From Anaerolineales bacterium (GTDB taxonomy: Bacteria; Chloroflexota; Anaerolineae; Anaerolineales; Villigracilaceae), in assembly GCA_015075275.1 (NCBI GenBank), contig JABTUU010000002.1, forward strand, positions 1,178,001 to 1,242,000: a DNA stretch of 64,000 nucleotides. The letters run 5' to 3'. A program made the translations under genes and the position numbers. Within the stretch, counting starts at the first letter, position 1, and every line of letters starts with the position of its first letter. The notes under the pieces were generated by a model. It searched no databases. It worked only from the letters and a program-made list of their open reading frames with translations, and was not told the origin of the DNA. This document shows, one piece after another, positions 35,320 to 42,947 of the stretch.

Positions 35320-37683
35320 TTACGGGTAAACTTTCTTGGGGTTCGGGTTGGTCGCATCCTGCGGATTCCATGAGGCAGGATCGGCATTCACAACCTGATA
35401 GACTGCGATAACCGGCGCGCCGCAGTCGCCGGAGGCTGAGCAGCTTAACGTTCCGGTGATGCCCTTGAAGTCTTTGGTGGCGTAAATGGCGTCCCGCAGG
35501 GCTTGCTTCGGAACATAAACGGTTCCATCCGCCTCGACCACTGCTACTTGCTCAAGAGCGGCGAACAGGATGTTCGTTGCATCATAAGCGTGAGCGTGGA
35601 AGATCGAGAGAGGAGCGCCACCGTACTTCGCGTTGTGCTTCTCAATGAAGGCTGCATAGCCATCGGGGAAGAGGCTGAAGTCCGGGCAGGAGAGGTACAT
35701 GCCTTCAACATTAGGACCAGCGGCTTTGACGAAGTCCGGGGTGAAGATACCGTCGGAGCCGGCGAGCGCGACCGTTTCGAGTCCTGCGATCTCGCGGACC
35801 TGGGCGGTGATGAATCCACCTTCAGTCACGAAGACGGGGTAGTACAGGAATTCAGGACCGTCCGCGGCGATGGAGGTCAACACAGGGCGCATATCGGTCG
35901 TATCTTTGGCGACGGCTTCCTGAGCGACGATCTGACCGCCGAGGGCGGTGAAGTTGTCTGCGAAGACCTGTTGGAGGGCTTCTGCATACGCGGAACCATC
36001 ATGGATGGTCGCGGCTTTGCGAGCGCCAAGCACGTTATAGGCAAACTCAGCCACTGCTTTGCCTTGGAGGGCATCACTGTGGGTAGTGCGGAGATAGCCA
36101 GCATAGTCTGACCCACGACTTGGGTAGGTTAATGCTGGGCGAGTGTTCGAAGGTGAGATCGTGGTCAAGCCGGCGTTCGTGATCGCCGCGATACCACCAA
36201 CGGTTTCATCCGAGCACGAGGAACCGATCAAACCGACGAGGGACGTGTCAGCCGCCAATTTCGCGGCGGCGGTTGCGCCGCCATCGGGCGTGCAGCCTGC
36301 ATCTTCAGTGGTCAACAGGATATCGTGACCGAGCAGTTTGCCGTCTTTGTCGTCAATCGCGATTTCAACACCGCGCTTTGAGTCTTCACCGAGTGTGCCA
36401 TCGGCGCCGGAGAGAACACCCCAATATGCAATGTGAAGGAGTTCGTCAGGGGCGATCTTTACACAGCCGAGGGCGTCTTTACATTCGTATGGCGCAGGGG
36501 CCTTGTTAGGGACACCAGTGAGGTGGACGGTCGGAATAGGCCCATCGTTACTTAATTTCTGAGCAAATGGCATGATTGAAGTGACAAATAGTATACAGAC
36601 AATCAGAATCCCGCCTACTCCCACCGGCCAATATCGAACGATTCTCCCCTGATTCGGCTTTTCCAAAATTTTTGTAACAGTCTTTCGCGCGCCAACAATT
36701 GGCTTATCATCAACCGTTGCATCTTCATCAACAGTTGACATTGTGTCTGTCTGATCTATAGTCGCCAGTGTGTTACGCGTCTTTTCACGTATGCGCGAAT
36801 CTTGCGGCTTACCAGGGTCAAGCCTTGGTTTTGCGACCGGCACAACTCCGCTGAACTGAGATTCCATTGCCTGAGCCATCTCTCCCGCGTTTTGATACCG
36901 ATCCTCTGGTTTCTTTGCCAACGCTTTAAGTAGAATTTTTTCGACGCTCTCAGGCAGGTTGGACACGAATTGGGTTGGTCTTGGTAACGACTCGCTGGCA
37001 TGTTTAAACAAAACCGCCAGCGGCGTATCTGCTTGAAATGGGCGCCTTCCCGTCACCATTTCATAAAACACGATCCCCAGCGCGTAAATATCGGCGCGAT
37101 GGTCAATGTTCTTGCTGGTGGCTTGTTCGGGAGCCATGTATTCCGGAGTGCCAACTGCCGCGCTGGTGCCGGTCAAGTCAACGGTGGCTTCTTCGTCAAT
37201 GATCTTGGCTACGCCGAAATCGGTTAGCATCGGTTCGCCCGATTCGGTGATGAGGATATTGGAGGGCTTGACGTCGCGATGGATCAGTCCGCGCTTGTGG
37301 GCGTAGTCTAGGGCGCGGGCGATAGGGATGAGCAGGCGCGCGGCTTCCTGCCAGTGCATCGGCTGTCCCCTCATTTTCTGTTTGAGCGTTCCGCCCGGCA
37401 GATAGGGCATGACAAGATATGGTTGCCCTTCATATTCCCCAAAATCCAATACCTTCACGAGATTGGGATGCGTCAACTGCGCCAGCGACTTAGCCTCGCG
37501 TTCGAAGCGTTTCATCGCCCGTTGCAGAATCTCAGGCGCGAGCCGTTCGATGCGAATAACCTTCACCGCCACGTCGCTTTCCAGCCGCGTGTCGTAGGCT
37601 TTGTAAACGATCGCCATCCCACCCTCGCCGAGTTGTTCGAGGATGTGATAACGCCCAAGAGACTGACCGATGAGTTTAGACAT
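35320..37683 (-). CDS. Receptor Ser/Thr kinase fused to branched-chain amino-acid-type binding protein
   Basis: 787 residues. Kinase 10-270 (LGEGGMAIVYKA, VAVKVI, HRDVKPSNIL, DFGVAK, GTPEYMAPEQ), TM about 345-370, then a full-length Leu/Ile/Val-type periplasmic-binding domain (about 400-785; LLHIAYWGVLSG, GLIGSSCSDETVGG, SPSNTRPALT, a typical hinge order). The binding protein, normally a free ABC-transporter component, is here the extracellular sensor of a kinase, probably for amino acids or amides. Start at 37683 is supported by the MSKLIGQSLGRYHIL kinase start and by a strong promoter; a longer frame from 37809 adds no homology. Confidence 0.9.
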   Translation of the reverse strand: MSKLIGQSLGRYHILEQLGEGGMAIVYKAYDTRLESDVAVKVIRIERLAPEILQRAMKRFEREAKSLAQLTHPNLVKVLDFGEYEGQPYLVMPYLPGGTLKQKMRGQPMHWQEAARLLIPIARALDYAHKRGLIHRDVKPSNILITESGEPMLTDFGVAKIIDEEATVDLTGTSAAVGTPEYMAPEQATSKNIDHRADIYALGIVFYEMVTGRRPFQADTPLAVLFKHASESLPRPTQFVSNLPESVEKILLKALAKKPEDRYQNAGEMAQAMESQFSGVVPVAKPRLDPGKPQDSRIREKTRNTLATIDQTDTMSTVDEDATVDDKPIVGARKTVTKILEKPNQGRIVRYWPVGVGGILIVCILFVTSIMPFAQKLSNDGPIPTVHLTGVPNKAPAPYECKDALGCVKIAPDELLHIAYWGVLSGADGTLGEDSKRGVEIAIDDKDGKLLGHDILLTTEDAGCTPDGGATAAAKLAADTSLVGLIGSSCSDETVGGIAAITNAGLTTISPSNTRPALTYPSRGSDYAGYLRTTHSDALQGKAVAEFAYNVLGARKAATIHDGSAYAEALQQVFADNFTALGGQIVAQEAVAKDTTDMRPVLTSIAADGPEFLYYPVFVTEGGFITAQVREIAGLETVALAGSDGIFTPDFVKAAGPNVEGMYLSCPDFSLFPDGYAAFIEKHNAKYGGAPLSIFHAHAYDATNILFAALEQVAVVEADGTVYVPKQALRDAIYATKDFKGITGTLSCSASGDCGAPVIAVYQVVNADPASWNPQDATNPNPKKVYP

Positions 37684-37714
37684 CTTCCCTCTCTTCATGC
37701 ATGGATTTCTTTTC

Positions 37715-37743
37715 AGTATATAATGGGGACAATTAAACGTCAA
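37715..37743 (-). promoter_or_regulatory. Sigma-70-type promoter for kinase-SBP gene
   Basis: On the minus strand: -35 TTGACG (37738-37743), 17-bp spacer, -10 TATACT (37715-37720), 31 bp upstream of the kinase start at 37683. It lies in the divergent gap shared with the VWA-FHA gene. Confidence 0.75.
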
Positions 37744-37799
37744 CGGATAAACATCACATGAGTATGGCAAAATCAATCTTGCCCTACGGGGAGGCTGAA

Positions 37800-39731
37800 A
37801 TGGCTTCACGGTTCCGAAAGCATCTCTTCCATATTCTTTCCATCTTGCTGGCTCTACTGAGCGCGGGCTTGTTTAGCGGGCAACCCGCTCTTGCTCAGTC
37901 TGGTATAGATACAGTCGTCCACTATGTGGAAGGCGCGCCTTCGAATGAGAAGATCGCTTACGATGTGACGGCTTATGTTTCGGTGGCTGATTCGACGGGG
38001 AATCCGATCAAGGACCTCGCGGCAGACGCTTTTACCCTTGCGGAAGATTCTCAGCAAGTGACGGTTCTCAGCGCGGACCTCGCGCCGGACGCTCCCATCA
38101 ACTTAGTTCTCCTGCTCGATACCAGCGGGAGCATGAGCGGTTCAGGTATCGAGGCGGCTAAAACCGCCGCGTCCAATTTCATCGCAGGGCTTGGGAATAA
38201 CGACCGTGTGGCAGTGGTCACGTTCGACAACGACATCAAGACGCGCATTGACTTCACCACCGATCACCGCGCGGCGCGCGACGAACTGGGACTTATAGAC
38301 GCGACGCGCGGCGCGGGAACTTGTCTCTATGACGCGGCATATCAGGCTGTTCAAATGACCGCTACAGTTCCTTCCGGGCGGCGGGCAGTCGTGTTGTTTA
38401 CAGACGGCGTAGATGAGAAAGCCGACGGCGGAACATGCAGCATCCATACCGCCGACGATGTCATTCGCCTCGCCACCGAAAGCGGGACGCGCACCCCGCT
38501 ATACACCCTCGGCTTGGGAAGCAAAGTTGACCAGAAATCGCTCCAACGCCTCGCACAGGATACAGGCGGGCGCTTCTTCTACTCCCCCAACACGAATCAA
38601 CTCGACACCATCTTTGTTCGGCTTTCGGATACATTGCGTTCGCAGTACGCAATTAAATACCAATCTACTGCTGGTCCAGGCTCGCATACGCTGGCTGTAA
38701 CGGCAAAATACCTCAGCGCGCAAGATACAGACACGCGTGGATTCCTACTCCCTAATTTTCCGTTACGATTAACCTTTGTCGAACCTGCCGAGGGACAAGA
38801 AGCGAGCGGGATTACCGCGTTAAAGGTAGAGACGTTCGGACAGGGCGAAACCATCCAGTCGGTCAACTTTGTGATCAACGGCGCCACAGTGGCAACTGTA
38901 ACAACCGCCCCTTACGAAGCGCAGGTGGATTTCGATGCCTACCCCGAAGGCGGCTTGACGATTGACGCCCTCGCATTGGGAGCGGGTGGAATCGAACTTG
39001 CGCGCGCCACGCGTCAAGTGACGGTACGCTCAATAGCAGTCGCACAACCTACAGACAAGGCACAACCTACCGTCGAGGAAGGAAGCGAGAGCTTTTCACC
39101 CAAGACTCTCTTCTTCATCATCGGCGGAATTGTTCTCGTCGGCGCGTTGGCCGCCTTCCTGATCGTGATGGCAATCCTCAAAAAACGTAAAGAAGATCAG
39201 CGCAACAAAGAATGGGACGAAAAAGTGGGCGGATTGGGCGAGGCTACCGCAGATGATTTCTTGGGCGGCTCGGATCGTACGATGGATGACTGGGAGATGA
39301 GTTCTGACGCGCTCGGTATGTTAACCGTATCCTCCAGCGACGACTCTTCGATGCTTGACCAGCGATTCGAGATCACAAAACGGCGCACCACCCTGGGGCG
39401 CAAAGCTGATAACGATATTATCTTCCCAAAAGACAGCCCCGTTTCGCGGCATCATGTAGTGATCGAGGAAAGGGACGGCGGCTTATTCCTGAGCGAGGTG
39501 GAGGAAATGGACGAGAAAATAGGCAAACTTAAACGCCCGACCTTTGGAACTTTTGTCAACGATCGTGAAGTTGATGGGCAGGAGGTCCTGCTGCAAAATG
39601 GCGATGAGATCCGCCTGGGTAAGCGTGTAAAGTTGAAATTTGAAGCCAGCGCACACACCCTCGCTGGCGATGAGAAGACGCATGACGGTTCCACGTCCAG
39701 CGACGACACCATGGACACGCGTCAGGTATAA
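37800..39731 (+). CDS. Secreted-facing VWA protein with TM and cytoplasmic FHA domain
   Basis: 643 residues. Signal peptide (about 1-32, ending ALAQS), von Willebrand A domain (about 97-290) with an intact MIDAS (DTSGSMSGSG), a further beta-rich region, TM (about 438-462) and a cytoplasmic C-terminal FHA domain (about 528-625; GRKADNDI, SRHHV, GTFVND). It therefore links an external metal-dependent adhesion domain to intracellular phospho-Thr recognition. GGGGAGG sits six bases before the ATG at 37800; the ATG at 37758 would block the signal peptide. The PP2C gene begins 2 bp after its stop. Confidence 0.88.
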   Translation: MASRFRKHLFHILSILLALLSAGLFSGQPALAQSGIDTVVHYVEGAPSNEKIAYDVTAYVSVADSTGNPIKDLAADAFTLAEDSQQVTVLSADLAPDAPINLVLLLDTSGSMSGSGIEAAKTAASNFIAGLGNNDRVAVVTFDNDIKTRIDFTTDHRAARDELGLIDATRGAGTCLYDAAYQAVQMTATVPSGRRAVVLFTDGVDEKADGGTCSIHTADDVIRLATESGTRTPLYTLGLGSKVDQKSLQRLAQDTGGRFFYSPNTNQLDTIFVRLSDTLRSQYAIKYQSTAGPGSHTLAVTAKYLSAQDTDTRGFLLPNFPLRLTFVEPAEGQEASGITALKVETFGQGETIQSVNFVINGATVATVTTAPYEAQVDFDAYPEGGLTIDALALGAGGIELARATRQVTVRSIAVAQPTDKAQPTVEEGSESFSPKTLFFIIGGIVLVGALAAFLIVMAILKKRKEDQRNKEWDEKVGGLGEATADDFLGGSDRTMDDWEMSSDALGMLTVSSSDDSSMLDQRFEITKRRTTLGRKADNDIIFPKDSPVSRHHVVIEERDGGLFLSEVEEMDEKIGKLKRPTFGTFVNDREVDGQEVLLQNGDEIRLGKRVKLKFEASAHTLAGDEKTHDGSTSSDDTMDTRQV

Positions 39732-39733
39732 GC

Positions 39734-40543
39734 ATGTCCGCATCCACTTTGTTTGGCGATTTGCTGATCGGCGCGGCTTGCGATATAGGACGCAAACGCA
39801 AATCGAATCAGGACGCGCTGACCGTGCTGCTACCCAATGAAGGGATTTCCCCTCCGCCGCTATTGGCGTTAGCGGACGGGATGGGCGGGCACAACGGCGG
39901 CGAGACCGCCAGCCGTTTAGTGATCGAGGCGTTCCGCGAGGAGTACGCCCATTTACAACCGCCGCTGGATGCGCCACAAACCTTGCAGCGCTGTGTACAA
40001 AGAGCGCACGAGTCGATCCAAGCGGGCGCCGCGAGCGATCAGTCTCTCAAAGGCATGGGTAGCACGGTTGTGGCGGCGTTTCTGTCAAACGACCGCGTAG
40101 ATGCGATCAACGTAGGCGACAGCCGCGCCTATCTTTTGCGAGGGGAACAGGTCATTCAACTTAGCGCGGACCAAAGTTGGGTGATGGATCAGGTGCGCGC
40201 AGGCAGGTTGACTCTCGAACAGGCGCGCAGACACCGCAAACGCAATCATCTCTCGATGTCGTTGAGCGCGAACCGCCCAACGATTACGCCCATGTTGAAA
40301 TCAGAAACCTTTGAACGGGACGACATCCTTCTATTATGTTCAGATGGTTTGTGGGGCGTCGTTCCAGAAGCGTTTATTTGGGCGGCTTCCAATGAGTTCG
40401 AGCCTCAACAGGCGGCGGAAAAATTGGTAACGCTTGCCAATCAAAGCGGCGGGAAGGATAATATCTCTGTCATCATTGCGCGCAGGCAGAATCGGCAATC
40501 CGTGAAGACAATGCAGGATGATGTGACGGGCGCAGGAGAATAG
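39734..40543 (+). CDS. Soluble PP2C Ser/Thr phosphatase
   Basis: 269 residues, a single PP2C domain with all metal motifs (GRKRKSNQDA, LADGMGGH, VGDSRAYLL, CSDGLWGV, GGKDNIS) and no TM. It begins 2 bp after the VWA-FHA gene and is followed 11 bp later by the WXG-like gene, so it belongs to the secretion operon. It probably dephosphorylates FHA ligands or kinases of this locus. Confidence 0.9.
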   Translation: MSASTLFGDLLIGAACDIGRKRKSNQDALTVLLPNEGISPPPLLALADGMGGHNGGETASRLVIEAFREEYAHLQPPLDAPQTLQRCVQRAHESIQAGAASDQSLKGMGSTVVAAFLSNDRVDAINVGDSRAYLLRGEQVIQLSADQSWVMDQVRAGRLTLEQARRHRKRNHLSMSLSANRPTITPMLKSETFERDDILLLCSDGLWGVVPEAFIWAASNEFEPQQAAEKLVTLANQSGGKDNISVIIARRQNRQSVKTMQDDVTGAGE

Positions 40544-40554
40544 GAGGCGTATAT

Positions 40555-41517
40555 ATGGGCAATGTGATTCACATGGAAACGGAGGAGGTTCGCTCCGTCG
40601 GTAGGCAGTTAATGTACACGGCAACGGATTACTTTAATCTGATTGACCGGCTACGCTATTCCGCCGGTAATTTGAGCCGCGGTTGGATCAGCCCGCGCGC
40701 CGATCTTTTCTCTCGGGATTTCGAGAAACTCATTCAGGAACTTCGCTCACAGGCAATCCGGCTGGATACGCTTGGCAAACGCGCCCTGCGCGAAGTAGAT
40801 GAATGGATTGACGGGGACCGCACAGAATCTGCTTATATAAACGCTGTACAAGAGAGCCTGAGCGTTACATGGGATGAACTGAAGGCGCTCGGTGGAGCCT
40901 TGTATATGGCTTCCAACTTGCGCTGGTCACCCCTACGCCCGAACAGCATGATTCTCGTCGGTCCAAACTGGATGCGGAAACTTCTGAATATCAAGGAGGC
41001 GACCCGCGTCATTCAACCTTCCACCCTGGCAAAGGGCTTGGCGAGTGTTGGTTTAGTAATCTCTGCAGGCGAAGCAGCCGCCACAATTTACGAAACCGTG
41101 ACCAGCATGAATGGTCAGCCTATTTCCCGTATTATTTCAACAGCCGCCGTGGATGGGGCATTTAAGTTTTGCCTTTCTGCGGTTGGGACGGTAGGAATTC
41201 CACTTGCCCTTGGCGCAGTAGCTGCATCAATTGTTGGAGCGACGGCATTAACTGGCGGCGCGGCTGTCTTGGCGGGCGGGGCTATCGTTTTGGGAGGTTC
41301 GGCTGTGCTGGGATTTGCTTACAGCAAGGCGGTCGAAGCGCCCGTCTGGCAGATGTGGCAGGCATCCACCACGCGGCAGGAAGTCATTGAAACTGGCGCT
41401 CGCTGGGTGAATCGGGCATCTAATTTCCTGACCGACCTCAAAAACCGAACGGTCAATGGGATCAAGCGGGCGTTCCAACCACCCATTCAGAATTTACTCG
41501 CATCCCCCGCGCCTTGA
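40555..41517 (+). CDS. WXG100-like protein with hydrophobic C-terminus (putative T7SS substrate)
   Basis: 320 residues. The N-terminal 95 residues resemble a WXG100 hairpin (the turn reads GWISPRADLF in place of WxG). The middle and C-terminal parts contain strongly hydrophobic Gly/Ala-rich segments (about 160-185 and 200-262; AVGTVGIPLALGAVAASIVG), like channel-forming or membrane-inserting effectors. GGAGG precedes the start region. It is followed 16 bp later by an EspG-like gene, the order seen for T7SS substrate and chaperone. No enzymatic motif is visible. Confidence 0.65.
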   Translation: MGNVIHMETEEVRSVGRQLMYTATDYFNLIDRLRYSAGNLSRGWISPRADLFSRDFEKLIQELRSQAIRLDTLGKRALREVDEWIDGDRTESAYINAVQESLSVTWDELKALGGALYMASNLRWSPLRPNSMILVGPNWMRKLLNIKEATRVIQPSTLAKGLASVGLVISAGEAAATIYETVTSMNGQPISRIISTAAVDGAFKFCLSAVGTVGIPLALGAVAASIVGATALTGGAAVLAGGAIVLGGSAVLGFAYSKAVEAPVWQMWQASTTRQEVIETGARWVNRASNFLTDLKNRTVNGIKRAFQPPIQNLLASPAP

Positions 41518-41533
41518 CAGAGCAGGAGGCTCA

Positions 41534-42364
41534 ATGATCACTCAACCTATCCATGATTACACACTCTCTACAGAAGAGTTGGCGATGGCGCTTTCGCTTG
41601 TCAATCGCCCGGACCTGGGCAAGCTGGTTCTGTTGGATAATCTCGGCGAACTTTCACCGATGGCGATTGAGGAACGTTTGAAAGCCGCCAGTCACTCCCT
41701 GTTAGCGAGAAAATTCGCGCATATCGGCAAGCGGGGGCTGGCCTCGCTCGACGATGAATTACAAAGGACTCTGGCCCCCCTGATCTTATTCAATGGAATG
41801 ATACAGGTCGTGATCAACCAAACGTTGCCGGTGATTACAAACTTTCACCTCGGGTTCGACCAACGCTGTGCCGCTCATTGGGTGGAGCAAGGCGTCGTTC
41901 ATCGGTTGGTTTTGACTGAAGTCAAACATCTTCCACAATTGATCTCTGACCTACCCTCCTTACCGCAACAAATTGCTGCAAAACTAGAAGCGGGGATTGC
42001 CAAGAACGCGTTTCGACTTTCCATGGAGACTTTTGCCGAGTTGACTGAGTTGGATTTCGATGCCGGGTTGAAAATCCTCATTGAAAACGGCTTGGATTCT
42101 CGGTTGGCAAAGGTGTTACTCCTTGATCTCCTCGAACCCCGGATGCGCGGCAGCGTCAATTTACTGTCGATCGATTCCAAAAACATGGAACAGGGTAATT
42201 CAATGTCGGGGACGCCGGGCTTGTTCTTTGCAACAGGCAAATCCGCCTGGATTGTGGCTTTTTCCGGAGTTCAGCAGGTTGGCAGATTGCTCGCAGGGAC
42301 AACCGCTATGTTCGAGAAATGCATTCGGGAATTGTTGGAAAAGAGGACCAACGCGTTTTCTTGA
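41534..42364 (+). CDS. EspG-like putative T7SS chaperone
   Basis: 276 residues, no signal or TM. The sequence follows the EspG pattern known from actinobacterial ESX systems (LSTEELAMALSL ... SPMAIEERLKAASHSLLARK, then an alternating beta-rich middle and a helical C-terminus). It is a distant paralogue of the 52301-53074 product. EspG proteins bind export substrates in the cytosol; its position just after a WXG-like substrate gene fits that role. This is a pattern-based call, not a proven homology. AGGAGG lies four bases before the ATG, and a strong terminator follows. Confidence 0.55.
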   Translation: MITQPIHDYTLSTEELAMALSLVNRPDLGKLVLLDNLGELSPMAIEERLKAASHSLLARKFAHIGKRGLASLDDELQRTLAPLILFNGMIQVVINQTLPVITNFHLGFDQRCAAHWVEQGVVHRLVLTEVKHLPQLISDLPSLPQQIAAKLEAGIAKNAFRLSMETFAELTELDFDAGLKILIENGLDSRLAKVLLLDLLEPRMRGSVNLLSIDSKNMEQGNSMSGTPGLFFATGKSAWIVAFSGVQQVGRLLAGTTAMFEKCIRELLEKRTNAFS

Positions 42365-42380
42365 ATCGATATTTCATTCA

Positions 42381-42428
42381 CTGCCCGCCTTCAGGAGACG
42401 TGACCGTCGCAGGGAGGCGGGCAGTTTT
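42381..42428 (+). terminator. Rho-independent terminator ending the VWA-to-EspG operon
   Basis: A 10-bp stem CTGCCCGCCT/AGGCGGGCAG followed by TTTTA, with a small internal GACG/CGTC stem in the loop, 17 bp after the EspG-like stop. Confidence 0.85.
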
Positions 42429-42544
42429 ACATTTGCTTGTCATCATACCGAAAGATGTTAGGAAACTGCAGAGAACCGCTATATCATTCGGATGTTTCGT
42501 TTTTCAAGTCGTTTTCGGTCTCGATCAGTTTCTTTTTAAAGTTA

Positions 42545-42693
42545 CGTGAATAATGGATAAGCCAAAACTATCGTTATGTCACCCTGAGGGAGCGGTTTTC
42601 AGCGACCGAAGGGTCTCGGATGAGCTTTTCCGAGATGCTTCGGGGCAAAAACCGCCCCTCAGCATGACATGATTCTGTTATCCATTATTGACG
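42545..42693. mobile_element. MITE-like 149-bp inverted-repeat element
   Basis: Ends are 16-bp inverted repeats with one mismatch (CGTGAATAATGGATAA; reverse complement of right end CGTCAATAATGGATAA), flanked by TTA on both sides (42542-42544 and 42694-42696). Inside, a second imperfect inverted repeat (TGTCACCCTGAGGGAGCGG ... CCGCCCCTCAGCATGACA) and a CTCGG/CCGAG hairpin fold the whole element. No coding sequence. The remaining bases of the 42429-42903 gap hold no gene I can support. Confidence 0.7.
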
Positions 42694-42903
42694 TTAAAGT
42701 TGTATTCGAACACCGCGATGGAAGGATGACTCCGCCTGCCTTTGGAGGCTTTGCCAAATGCCTGCCATAAATTGAGCAGGTTATAAATTTGCGGGTAAAA
42801 GTTTTTGTATTGTTTGCCCATTTTCAATTTTCAAAAAAATCGACTCGCCTTCGCGAAGCATCCTTTAGGGTCGGCGAGAGGGATTCAGAACTCGCTTCGC
42901 TCG

Positions 42904-42943
42904 CAGAATTCCAGAAAACAGAAAACAGAATCATGGAAGAGAG
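42904..42943 (-). repeat. Shared 40-bp 3' flank of variable region B
   Basis: Minus-strand copy of the 40-bp sequence at 20056-20095 with one mismatch. It begins 20 bp past the identical end of variable region B. Beyond it both loci share TTCTGAATC, and here hairpin-forming CTCGCC/GGCGAG sequences follow. Confidence 0.85.
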
Positions 42944-42947
42944 CCCC

